A stretch of 64,000 bases of DNA from contig NC_084461.1 of NCBI RefSeq assembly GCF_027409185.1, positions 189,012,001-189,076,000 of the forward strand, in the 5' to 3' direction. The notes under the pieces are model-generated. The model was not told where the DNA came from and did no database searches. It saw only the letters and a program-made list of their open reading frames with translations. The first letter of the stretch is position 1. Every line of letters begins with the position of its first letter. This DNA comes from Cynocephalus volans (taxonomy: Eukaryota > Chordata > Mammalia > Dermoptera > Cynocephalidae). Made by a program: the position numbers and the translations under genes. Below are positions 54,480 through 64,000 of this stretch, one piece after another.

Positions 54480-56289
54480 TTTCTACATTTGTTGGTGTAG
54501 CCACTACACAGATATTCAAGAATTTTCACTGGCAACAATGAAAAGGACTAGCCAGCAGCAGATGCCTGCCAAAGAACAGCTGTGGCTTTCTAAACTTAAG
54601 GTGGGTCTTTGGGTTGTTTAGATATCCCCCAGCATCATTAAGGAGCAGGAGCTGGTTCTTAAGAGACTCAATTTCCCTTCTGCTGCCAAGAGAAGCGATG
54701 CCACAGAATCGCTGTGCAGCAGTTAATTCAGCTTTATGCTGGAGAAAACAAAATAGCTTTACTCAAATGTTAAGAGTGACTTTTTCCTCTTTTAGGTAAG
54801 CCCATGGACTTCACATGAACCAATATATGCCACCAATACAAGCATCGTGGCATCATGCACAGTAGCCAAATTTTATGGATATTTGTAGCTTGTGTATCCT
54901 GCCTGCAGTAGAAGAGAGGCTTTCAAATGATGACAGAAAGTTGTTCATTTCTGATTTGCCAAATTCTACACACCTTACTGGCTGGCTGTTGAAGTCAGTG
55001 TCTCAGCCCTTCTGATGAGGACAAGTTTGCTGTGCAAGCAGGGAAAGGGTAGTGCTTCAGTGCTTTTTATTACCCAATGTATCCTAACAAGTCACATTTG
55101 TGACAGTTTCCAAAAACAAAAAACCAGTCTCAGCTTGGTGTAGGGCCTGGAAAAGGTAAATAAATTGATTTCTTTTAGTTTGCAAAAGAGTCGTGTGCTT
55201 GAGTTACCCTACCTCCAAATTCAGATAATTTCCCCTAGTCTGTATCTGCCTCGACTACTTTTCATTAGTTTGGGAAACTGGAGGAAAGGGGCTAAAAGAT
55301 GAATAATCTAGCTGCTCGCTACATTGTCGAGGGGGTGATTTTTATGCTGCGACATTTTCTTAGACTAGGTACATGCTCCCAAGCAAATGTCACTGAGACA
55401 AATTCACACGGGGCAGAATAAGTTCAAAGTTTGGCTGTTTTAATGCAATTTCATTGTTCAAGGTAGTATGCGTATATTAAGTGATGTCATTTCCATCCTG
55501 AAGAAAACACTAACAGCTTCTACCTTATGTAAATTTGTTAAATTCAAACATGACTCTTTGACTGTTTTCTAAAAACATTTTCTTTACATATTTTGGTAAG
55601 ATTTTTTTTCCTGAAACTTTTTTTAAACCTTCAAGTAGTTTGGCAACATTTGCCCATTTGCTCATTCCTCTGGGCACAGCCTTTCAGAGTATTTATCCTA
55701 CCTGTGCTGATAATCTCTGTCTTCCCAGCTGGTGGTAGGGCTGCTTGATGGAAGACCATTGGGAAGTGAGGAGCAAGCAAGCTTTGTAAACTACTTCTAA
55801 TTCTCTTCATTAGTATGCTCTGATCCACCCCAGCTTCTGCAACGTCAGACATGCAAGACAAGTACTTGGCCAAAACAGCAGGATTCTAACTAGTGTAAAA
55901 ATAGATTTTAAATAAAATAGAATCTCTATAGGAAAGAGAATTAGGTTATGCTTTACATTCCCACTCTTGCTTTAAGATATCTGTATATAGAAGTCCAAGA
56001 AGGACTTACAGAGTTGGTCTGCCCTAAGTAAAAATTAAGAATGTCTGAGTACATTCATTTCGCAAAGTTACAGGTAAGGTTTTTTGGGAAAGGCTTTAGC
56101 ACATCCCATAAAAATGGATGGTGATTAATGATACCATAGATGTGTAAACAAGTAACATGTAAGACATTTAGGTCAAAGGGGATAAGGCCTGATCACAGGC
56201 TAAAAATTCCAAAATGTAATAACTTGAAACCTTTGGCTAATTATAAAGCAGAAAACAAAACCCATCATTTGACAGTAGTCTTATTAACT
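54480..56289. other. Repeat-poor stretch downstream of BRAP
   Basis: 1.8 kb without any SINE, L1, LTR or MIR that I recognise; the right part may be BRAP 3' UTR. No coding signal. Confidence 0.45.
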
Positions 56290-57605
56290 TATCCAGCTAC
56301 CTCTTTTTTTTTTTTTTTCGTGACCGGCGCTCAGCCAGGGAGTGCACCGGTCATCCTTATATAGGATCCGAACCTGCGGCGGGAGCGTCGCCGCGCTGCT
56401 AGCGCAGCACGGTACCGAGTGCGCCACGGGCTCAGCCCTATCCAGCTACCTCTTGCCGAAGCTAAATTCCAACTTACTTTAATTTTGCTCAATAACTGCA
56501 TGTTACAAATTGTTTTGACGTTTACGGTTCTAGAGAAAGTACACAGCCCTCTACAGGCCCACAACAAGCATTACTACTGTTTTAAAGGGGGCTCTGTTGA
56601 AATTCTAATTTTAGGGTTTAGAAACAGCCTTTGGTTATATCTTGAAAGCGTAATTGAAAATCTGCCCAAGCTTCCTCTAGCTGCAACCTGAACGTGCAGC
56701 CCAATCTTTTGTTAAACATTCAGAAAATACTGATCCCAGCAAAATACACAATTAGTTAGTCAGAGGCCTCACTCTGCATTTCTCATAGATGATAAATCTC
56801 CCTGCTTATTCTTGCTAGAAGCTAGGAAATCCACTCTGAGATTGGAGTCTTGGAGCAGCCATTAAGCCTTATTTGAGGTTCATAATGACGTGTGGAGTCA
56901 CTGAAAATAAACAAACTGGAACTGCCACCATTTTTCCTACACTGGGCCTACTCGGTATGCTCTGGGTTGTTTGTTTTTCCTGGCTAGCCCTAGAGCAAGA
57001 AGAGATGGCTGCTGGTGACAAGCTAGTGCCTGGTTTACAACCCAACTTCTTTTCATATAACATTCAAACAATCCAACTCCTCAGAGAAAGGGAGGGATGA
57101 CAATGATATGAGACTAATACTAAGGAATTTCACAACTCCTCAGTAGCCAACGGGAACCTTTCTTTAAAGCAGCTGCTATGACTTCAGGGAGGTTAGGTGC
57201 TTGCTCTAGTGCTAGGTAATGTTACCTGTGGCTACAAAAAAACCCAAAACCTTGATATCTTAAACCTACCACAGAACTGAATATCAAATACACCAACTCA
57301 ATAAATACAATGGAGAAATGAACAGCAGAGTTGGGGCATCTACCAAGCAGGAAGGCAAAATGGTCATTAGAATGTCTGAGGTTAGCGAACTATAACCTTT
57401 TAGAATACTGCCCATTTCCATCAGCTCTCCAAATCAGCACCCTCTAAATTCATTACACCACACACTAGCAAATGAAAGAGCCAAACGACTACGGCTTGAT
57501 CCTCACTTGTACTTATTAGGGCCCACCCTCACATTTAGCTGAAGGTCCTGGCACACCCTTGCAGTGCCAGGAAAACAGTCTCAGAGAGGTCTGTTTCTTT
57601 GAAGG
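55040..57605 (-). other. BRAP: BRAP 3' UTR and downstream flank (extent uncertain)
   Basis: The 3' UTR starts directly after the stop. Minus-strand poly(A) signal candidates are ATTAAA (56483-56478), giving about 1.1 kb of UTR, and AATAAA (55071-55066), giving about 2.5 kb. Neither can be chosen by sequence alone. A type B SINE sits at 56306-56438; the rest is unique-looking. Confidence 0.4.
56306..56438 (-). mobile_element. CYN-type SINE, type B
   Basis: Exact 16-base TSD TATCCAGCTACCTCTT at 56290-56305 and 56439-56454. Tail lacks the usual GTCTTT before CGTGACCGG. Confidence 0.93.
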
Positions 57606-57969
57606 TCACTTGCCCCTCTTGCTGCGGCCCTTCCTGGAGGGCAGCTTCCCACTACTCCCTGAAGAGGGAGGGCTTGAGGCCGAGGCCATGGGGATGTTGA
57701 TCTGTCCCTCCTGGATTTCCTGCCGGGTCTCGGCAGGCAAGTGGTTGATCTTCTGCTGCGCTTCCAGGTAGAACATGACATCGCGTAGCTGCTCCTGGAT
57801 CTCAGTGATCTGCAGATCTTTTTGGTCGCAGGTCTCCTTCAAGACCCTCTCCTCCTCTTTCAGCTTGTTCTGCAGGAGGACTTGGTTGGCTCGCAAACAC
57901 TTGTTCATTTCCTGCTCCTCTTTGAGCTCGGTGGTGAGTTTGGCCACTTTTGTGTTTAGCTGAGTGCAC
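57606..57969 (-). CDS. BRAP: BRCA1-associated protein (BRAP/IMP), last exon coding part
   Basis: BRAP is a cytoplasmic RING-type E3 ubiquitin ligase that limits Ras-to-MAPK signalling and retains nuclear localisation signals. RING and UBP zinc finger lie in upstream exons outside the window. This exon encodes the end of the C-terminal coiled coil (CTQLNTKVAKLTTELKEEQE, then a heptad-rich stretch to about FYLEAQQKINHL) and a basic Ser/Gly-rich tail ending KLPSRKGRSKRGK before TGA (57608-57606). The acceptor is a pyrimidine-rich tract ending TTTTGCAAAAG|G. The first base completes the lysine codon split with the preceding exon, which has phase 2. The sequence is 120 codons and close to human; the tail reads INIP and SSPPSSGSS where human, from memory, has INIA and SSPASSGGS. 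Confidence 0.97.
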
Positions 57970-58429
57970 CTTTTGCAAAACAAAGGAAGACAAAAGCACA
58001 TTTTTCATCTGCTGACACAGTCCCTTCTTCTGTGGGATGGAACAGAGGAGCCATGACCTCAGAATCCATTTAGGCAGATTCCTCCCTCCCATGGTGAGGG
58101 AGACTGGTTTGCTACCATTGCAATCAGCTACACAAAGCAAGAATTTTGCTCTAGTTAACCCAAATGTACCTTCAAGACACTTTTTTTAAGCATCAGAAAT
58201 TTCTCAATAGCAGAAATGATTCTGTGACTCATGGTAAAACTACTACTTCTCTGTTTTGCAGTCAGTGGTTAAACAGGTGCCTTAGAGATGACAGCTGTGA
58301 TAAGGAAGTTATAAGGAAAAGTGACATTCTTAGAGAGTCAAATGCTCTGACCTCACTGCATTTGCTGGAGAAGATAAAAAGGTGCTTATTCTAACCAAAG
58401 AGTTTTTAAGAATTGGGAGCACCCTATTC

Positions 58430-59455
58430 TTGATACCCAATCTTACTTATAAATAAAGAATTACAAATTAAAACACCATTTGAGATAGCATTTTTATGTA
58501 TCAGGATGCCAAAGAGCTCAGACATGGGAAAAGATGCATTCCTATACAATGGCACTGGAGCATGAATTGGTACAAACTCCCTGGAAGTCAATTTGGCAAA
58601 ACCCATAAAAATCAAGTATCACATGCTCTTTGACACAGCTGTTCTATTTCTAGGAATTTATCCTATAGAACAGATATACTAAGGATTGTGCAAAAAGACA
58701 CATGGAGAAAGATGCTCATTACGATGTTTATAGTAGTGTTAAGACCTGAGACCACTTAAATGTCTATCAATAGATTACAAGTTAAAATTATTATGGTACG
58801 TCCATACAGTGGAATACCATGTAGCTGTTACAAAGCCCAGGACATACCTAGATGTGCCAGTATGAAAAAATCTCCAGAACAGAATATTTTACCAAAGAGA
58901 AATACCTACTATTCTATTTTTGTGGAAAAAAATATTATGTGCGTGAGAAATTTATGTAGGTAGTGCTAAAGATCAGAAGGAATAAATATTCACTGGTACA
59001 GTTAATAAGTTACCTCTAGAAGTAAGATTTTTTTGGTGGCTGGCCAGTACCAGGATCTGAAGCCGTGACCTTGGTGTTGTAAGGCTGCACTCTAACTAAC
59101 TGAGCTAACTGGGCAGCCCTAGATAGCAGGATTTAGGGGGTGAAGATTCCAGTTTTAATTTGTAATTCTTTAACACAGTTCAATTTGTCAGGGTGCTAAA
59201 AATGCACGAGAATTTTAAGTTTTGATTTCTATTAATGTTGTAGTGTTGTTTTTACAACAGTTAAAAAAAAACTTTTGGTGACAGAGTATCTGTTCAGAGT
59301 GATGAAAAATTTTGGAAACAGATAGTGGTGATGGTTATACATCATTGTGAATGTACTTAATGCCACTGAATTGTATGCTTAAAAATGGTTAAAATGGCAA
59401 ATTTTGTGATATACATATATAAGCATAATTTTAAAAACTATAAAAAAAAAAAACA
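58430..59455 (+). mobile_element. Old L1 in BRAP last intron, two parts
   Basis: 58430-59020 (CCTGGAAGTCAATTTGGCAA, ATTTCTAGGAATTTATCCTA) and 59276-59455 (GCCACTGAATTGTATGCTTA). SINE at 59027-59119 between. Confidence 0.78.
59027..59119 (-). mobile_element. CYN-type SINE, monomer (type C)
   Basis: GGTGGCTGGCCAGTACCAGG to CTGAGCTAACTGGGCAGCCC. Confidence 0.85.
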
Positions 59456-59463
59456 ACTTAATA

Positions 59464-59506
59464 GTAGGGGAATTTGGATCTCCATATTGGCCAGCAGCCA
59501 AAAAAT
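59464..59506 (+). mobile_element. CYN-type SINE, 3' fragment of monomer
   Basis: GGGGAATTTGGATCTCCATA, then TTGGCCAGCAGCC and A. Confidence 0.6.
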
Positions 59507-59673
59507 AAGGGAGGTGGGATGGGCAAAGAGTATATGGGAACTCTTTTGCACTTTGCAATCTTTCTGTAAATCTAAATTTGTTCCAAAATAAAAGATTTAT
59601 TAAAGAAAAAAGGAACACACAAAACTTTCTAAGGAGGAATTATCTCCCTTAAATCTATTTTTTATCCATTTGT

Positions 59674-59848
59674 TTTTTTTTTTGTTTTTTTTTTTTTAAG
59701 ATGACCGGTAAGGGGATCTTAACCCTTGACTTGGTGTTGTCAGCACCACGCTCACCCAGTGAGCAACCGGCCATCCCTATATGGGATCCGAACCCGGGGC
59801 CTTGGTGTTATCAGCACCACTCTCTCCCGAGTGAGCCACGGGCCAGCC
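59674..59848 (-). mobile_element. CYN-type SINE, type A dimer
   Basis: Complete; exact 19-base TSD at 59655-59673 and 59849-59867. Confidence 0.94.
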
Positions 59849-60436
59849 CTATTTTTTATCCATTTGTATGAAGGTAAAAATCCAATTGTTTTTCTGAGTA
59901 TGAGTTTTCGTAAACCAGAGAGGTAATTCCAATCAGTAGCAACTATCCTACCAAATAACAGTAGTAGAGTATGTTCTTGCTATGCTGTTCCTGAGTTTTT
60001 TGCTCCATATTCAACATCTTTGGCTTTTAGTTCCTGCCCAAGGCCACAGCATATGACATCTCCAGCTCGGACACAGTCTCTTTCCTAACTGCCAGTTCTC
60101 AGCCATGATGGCTCAGAAAAGCTGCAGCTCTGGACACAAGGAAATTGCCTTCTACTTGCAAACATGGAAGATATTGGTACACACTGCAAGCACACAGATA
60201 TCAGGAGAAAGTACTGCATTCCACATAGCATCCATCTGGCATGAAATACCACATTTTTAAATAATAAGCAAGAAGTCACAGTAAGTTTGCTCCATATATA
60301 TAGAGAGACCCCTGAAAACCTGGTGATGCACACACTTGAAAATGAGTGTGTTTACACAGCAATGAAGGAAATTATCTGTTTATAAAGCCTTTTGCAATAA
60401 AATAGTTAATTTAAAGAAGAGACCGATAATACCTAC

Positions 60437-60540
60437 TTTCTTTCCACAGACTGCTTTTCTTTTAGGAGATCATTTAGTCTGTGCTCCAGATTATCACATT
60501 TCTCAATTGTTTCTTTAAATTTGGTCTTCATGTTGTTTAT
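60437..60540 (-). CDS. BRAP: BRCA1-associated protein (BRAP/IMP), penultimate exon
   Basis: A 104-base exon encoding INNMKTKFKETIEKCDNLEH followed by a stretch ending KEKQSVERK, the middle of the BRAP C-terminal coiled coil. The acceptor reads CTCTTTCAG|ATA and the donor GAAA|GTAGGT. Thirty-four codons plus two bases give phase 2, which joins in frame to the exon at 57969. The upstream exon, ending near the ENKIVRIEKDTAEE segment, is not in the window. Confidence 0.96.
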
Positions 60541-61319
60541 CTGAAAGAGCAAATAGAGATCAGACTCATTTCACAAGGGCAAAATTGTGTGGTCTTTGTG
60601 GCTGTCATAATTTTCCCTTCAATTATCTGTTTACAACTTTGACAAACCAAACTTAGAAAAGGTGAGATAATCATTGAAAGAATTTCTGTAACAGGAATAA
60701 ACATTTTCACGAATCCTTTTTTTTTTTTATTATTATTTCTCTATACCAGGATGAACAAGGGATCAGGAGCTGCTGAATGTTAAGTGAAACTGCTAGAAAA
60801 TAAAGAGAGAGCTTCAGGCACCAGAGCAGGAGATGGTTTGTTAGAGGCCAGACCAGAGCCTCCCATTCTTAACTGACCATTGTTTTTTCCCTCCTGAGAT
60901 TACATTCTGGAAGTTATTATCCACTGGTAATCTAAGAAACTAGCCGATTCTATTTATTTGGGTTTTTTTCCCCTCCCAAACTCACTATTAATTTTCTCAC
61001 GTACCATGAAACCATATGAAATATAAACAGTCTAGTTTTTTTTCGTTTATTTATAAAGGATATATATCTATAACTAATTCATATTACATAGTCTTCAAAA
61101 CTTAGGAGAATTTTAAAATTCTGGTGTATTATATTCAGATGGCAGCAATCCTAGTCAAGAGTATGTTGGAATCTAACTAGGTAGACATTGGATTGACTCC
61201 AGTGTTAAGAGCTACAAACTTGGGAATTGCCTCAGCTCTGCTGGTCTAAGGACACTGGGAAGGCTGGGTGGATCATAAGGCAATCATAATAGGAACTGAA
61301 AGTAAGAATTTAAATCTTA

Positions 61320-61400
61320 TGGCCTAAACTTTTGATAGAAACTGAGGCTTAGAGAAAAGTGAGGCAATATGCCCAGCTAGAATGTGGTGGATCCAGGACT
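61320..61400 (+). repeat. MIR fragment
   Basis: GAAACTGAGGCTTAGAGAAA and GGTGGATCCAGGACTGGGCC. Confidence 0.55.
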
Positions 61401-61566
61401 GGGCCTTAAGATGGGGTCCAAAGCCAAGTTCTGAATCTCTCACTATACTCCACTGGAGGCCAAAGCTCTATAGCAAAGGAAAAGTGACCTGCAGGCTAGA
61501 TCTAAACACTCAGCAGAGATCCTGCTTGCAATGCATGGCAACATCTCTCAAGCCAGACAAAGGGTC

Positions 61567-61668
61567 ATTGTATTTTTTTTTTTCATGGCTGACCAGTATG
61601 GGGATCTGAACCCCTGACCTTGGTGTTATAACACCATGCTCTAACCAACTGAGCTAACTGAGCCAGCC
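61567..61668 (-). mobile_element. CYN-type SINE, monomer (type C)
   Basis: Antisense, complete; AGGGTCAT repeats on both sides. Confidence 0.88.
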
Positions 61669-62138
61669 CAGGGTCATCACCTTTAACCTTTCTTTTCACA
61701 CGTTTTCCATACAGCCTGCCTAGCAGGTCTCTGATAGCATAGCCTTTTTAAAAAATAATTTTTTTGTAGAGATTAACTTTTAGAGAACTTCATTAAGTTG
61801 AAAGAACATGAGAGGGAGATTCCTGAAAGGTCTTCTATGTCATAAAAAGAAAAAAGAGCTTTAAAATTGCTCTAATTCTAATGTTGTATTAATTTTCTCT
61901 TCAGTACTGTTTTAAAATAAGAGATCAGTAGAGCCTTTTGACATTTTCTCCTAAACTGACTTATGCCAGTTTAAGGAAGTTGGGAAGGACAGAAATTACT
62001 ACCAAAAGGAACCAAACTGTATAAGTTTTGGTCAGTAAACACATTTAAATCAAGATGAAAAATATGAAGTAACCCTAAAAAGGTTTTTAATGTTGCTATA
62101 GGTAAATGTTACAAGTGCTTTTTAAAACATTTCTGAGG

Positions 62139-62285
62139 GGGCCGAGCCTGTGGCGCACTCGGGAGAGTGCGGCGCTGGGAGCGCAGCGACGCTCCCGCCA
62201 CGGGTTCGGATCCTATATAGGACTGGCCGGTGCACTCACTGGCTGAGTACCGGTCACGAAAAAGACAAAAAAAAAAAAAAAAAAA
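62139..62285 (+). mobile_element. CYN-type SINE, type B
   Basis: Intact hairpin arm (GGGAGCGCAGCGACGCTCCC); exact 15-base TSD AAAACATTTCTGAGG at 62124-62138 and 62286-62300. Confidence 0.95.
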
Positions 62286-62299
62286 AAAACATTTCTGAG

Positions 62300-62475
62300 G
62301 GCTGGCCGATGGCTCACTCGGGAGAGTGTAGTGCTGATAACACCAAGGCCACGGGTTCGGATCCCATATAGGGATGGCCGGTTTGCTCACTGGCTGAGGG
62401 TGGTGCTGACAACATCAGGTCAAGGGTTAAGATCCCCTTACCCGTCATCTTTAAAAAGAAAAAAAAAAAATTCTG
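62300..62475 (+). mobile_element. CYN-type SINE, type A dimer
   Basis: Starts exactly at the right TSD of the preceding type B copy; TTTCTGAG / TTCTGAC flanks suggest insertion at the same site. Confidence 0.9.
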
Positions 62476-62602
62476 ACCTTTAACCCACAGTAAGAAATAC
62501 CCAGTACACACATACACAACTAAAACGAGTTTCACAAGACAGTATTAAATGTGATACAATAATATTTTACATCTACCCTATTCAATCTATTAACAATGCC
62601 AG

Positions 62603-62751
62603 GCCGGCCCTGTGGCTCACTCGCTGGGAGCGCCGAGGCCGTGGGTTTGGATCCTATATAGGGATGGCCGGTGCACTCACTGGCTGAGTGCAGTGCGGAC
62701 CACACCATGCCGAGGGTTGTGATCCCCTTACCGGTCAAAAAAAAACCCAAA
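62603..62751 (+). mobile_element. CYN-type SINE, type D dimer with shortened left arm
   Basis: Left unit lost box-A-adjacent bases (CACTCGCTGGGAGCGCCGAG). Right unit complete; 11-base TSD AACAATGCCAG at 62592-62602 and 62752-62762. Confidence 0.9.
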
Positions 62752-64000
62752 ACAATGCCAGCTGTGGTCCACCAAACTAACTGCACAATCCACAGCTGGA
62801 AAAATACTGGTTTAAATGGAGCTAGAGGTCCAAAGAGAAAAGAGGTATCTTTAAGGGGAATTCACCTATATTGACTGCCCACTAGGGGTTCTTCATACAC
62901 GGCCCCATGAAAACTAAGAACCTTCAAATGCATATGAGCTTCATTTTCTAGAACAGATTCCGCTCACATGCTATAATACTTGTAGTACCTAAGGCACTGG
63001 GGGAAAAATGGTATTTACATTTGAAGTTCACAATGAATTTCTTCAACCTTGATACCCTCCCTTCCTCCACATGAAATTTCTATTAGGCCCACAAACAATC
63101 TCAGTCAGGTGACAGTTTCTCCCTGCATGTGTTCTATTGCTGGGGGTGCCAATGGACAGAGGATTGGTTAAAGGAGAACAGTGGAAGGACGAAAGGCTTG
63201 CATCATCCATTAACTTATAGATAAATGACATTTGTTATTAGAAAACCAAAGCATCCTTTCAAGCACTTCCAGCTTTTTATTTACAGCTGCCCTTGCCTCC
63301 ATCTTAAAAGTAAACACAAGTTTCACAGTTTTTCATATCCCTGCCACTTGACTTGCTTTTCATTGGCACATCTCAGGTAATGCAGTTAATCCAAAAGAAT
63401 CTTAAAGGGCAGAGAGAATCCTGAGCTTAGCTCTCAAGGGTCTGCACGAAGCAGTTCAGTTGGTCACGCTGATAGATCCTGTAGAAAAACCCATTAGTGA
63501 GGCTGCAGCAGAGCTGCCAATGCACCTCCCCAACAGTCCATAACCTGACACCAAGTGGCAGCAACCCATACTCTGCCTCCACTGAGTGCTTTGGGAGGCA
63601 CATCCTTCCCCACATGTACTCCAATCAAGCCCTTTTCAGAACTACTAAGTCAAGTGACCTCCAGTGCCTCTGGAAAGGCACTTCCATTGCTTGGAAAGTT
63701 CTTGTGAGAATTTCATCAATACCTTTTAATTAAAGATCATTTTAAAGCTGGGGTTAAGGGGTTAAGCATTAGTTAAAAACAAAAACTGATTTCCTCCATT
63801 TATAGGCATACCCAGAAGCTGGGGCCCATGGGCCTGGCATAAAGTGAGAGCTTGGGGCCTGCATGCTAAGCTCCAGGATAATCCTAGCCACCAGAGGTGG
63901 GCCCCAGGCCTGGCTCTGCAGGCCCCACCTCACCAAAGTTACTAAAGCAATCATTTAGAAACTTTAAAAGTCTTTATTTAACACTAAGGGAATCACCGAA

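Larger units (their letters stand above)
57970..60436 (-). other. BRAP: BRAP last intron
   Basis: 2,467 bases with GT (60436-60435) and AG (57971-57970) ends. It holds an old L1 fragment in two parts (58430-59020, 59276-59455), a monomer SINE (59027-59119), a monomer tail (59464-59506) and a type A SINE (59674-59848). Nothing recognised at 57975-58420 or 59870-60430. Confidence 0.93.
60541..64000 (-). other. BRAP: BRAP intron 10 (3' part, continues past window)
   Basis: Begins at the AG acceptor (60542-60541) and extends past the right edge; no further BRAP exon was found. It contains a minus monomer SINE (61567-61668), a MIR-like piece (61320-61400) and a run of three plus-strand SINEs (62139-62751). 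60541-61310, 61670-62120 and 62765-64000 show no feature I can name. Confidence 0.85.

Noticed and set aside
346..62751. tRNA-Ile-like sequences with good A and B boxes as tRNA genes
   Set aside because: They are SINE heads: multi-copy, joined to dimers and A tails with TSDs, mutated anticodon arms, no intact cloverleaf.
62752..64000. A further BRAP exon near the right edge
   Set aside because: No reading frame matching the BRAP segment before INNMK; the preceding exon must lie beyond the window.
1..64000. CRISPR array, operon or other prokaryotic system
   Set aside because: The window is vertebrate nuclear DNA; the tandem repeats are microsatellites and a 19-bp triplet, without spacers.

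Overview
This is a mammalian nuclear window. The repeats point to a colugo (Dermoptera, Galeopterus/Cynocephalus): about 65 copies or fragments of tRNA-Ile-derived SINEs that match what I know of the dermopteran CYN family, lying among ordinary placental repeats (L1, L2, MIR, MaLR-type LTRs, MER20). The species call is an inference from the SINEs. The two genes alone would only say placental mammal.

Gene layout. Both genes are on the minus strand. ATXN2 exon 1 (coding 14998 down to 14313) lies in a CpG island at about 13.27-15.27 kb. Everything from 14312 down to base 1 is ATXN2 intron 1, and I found no exon 2. The last two BRAP exons are at 60540-60437 and 57969-57606, with the 3' UTR below 57606. 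BRAP intron 10 runs off the right edge. The 42.6 kb between the ATXN2 start and the BRAP stop is intergenic. It holds one processed pseudogene (MRPL30, 34.7-35.35 kb) and dense repeats. Order, orientation and spacing agree with the human 12q24 ATXN2-BRAP interval as I recall it.

SINE types as used below. Type A is a dimer of two tRNA-Ile-like units, about 165 bp plus tail, starting GGGCCGGCCC and ending near GGTCATCTTT. Type B is a shortened 1.5-unit element with a GC-rich hairpin in place of the anticodon arm, starting GGGCCGAGCCC and ending near GGTCACGAAAAAGAC. Type C is a monomer starting GGCTGGCCAGTTAGCTCAG and ending in CCAGCCACC or CCAGCTGCC plus A. Type D is a complete dimer with B-like GC-rich features. 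Many copies have clear target-site duplications (TSDs).

How the genes relate. ATXN2 (RNA-binding protein of stress granules and translation control) and BRAP (RING-type ubiquitin ligase that restrains Ras-MAPK signalling) are neighbours but not functionally coupled. No undescribed gene system was found. The most interesting content is the short uninterrupted CAG tract of ATXN2, the structural variety of the SINEs (collapsed dimers, a duplicated 3' end, a fossil series leading to type B, a new internal hairpin), several multi-layer nested insertions including an ERV-like insertion younger than a CYN SINE, and an insertion that consists only of a tail.
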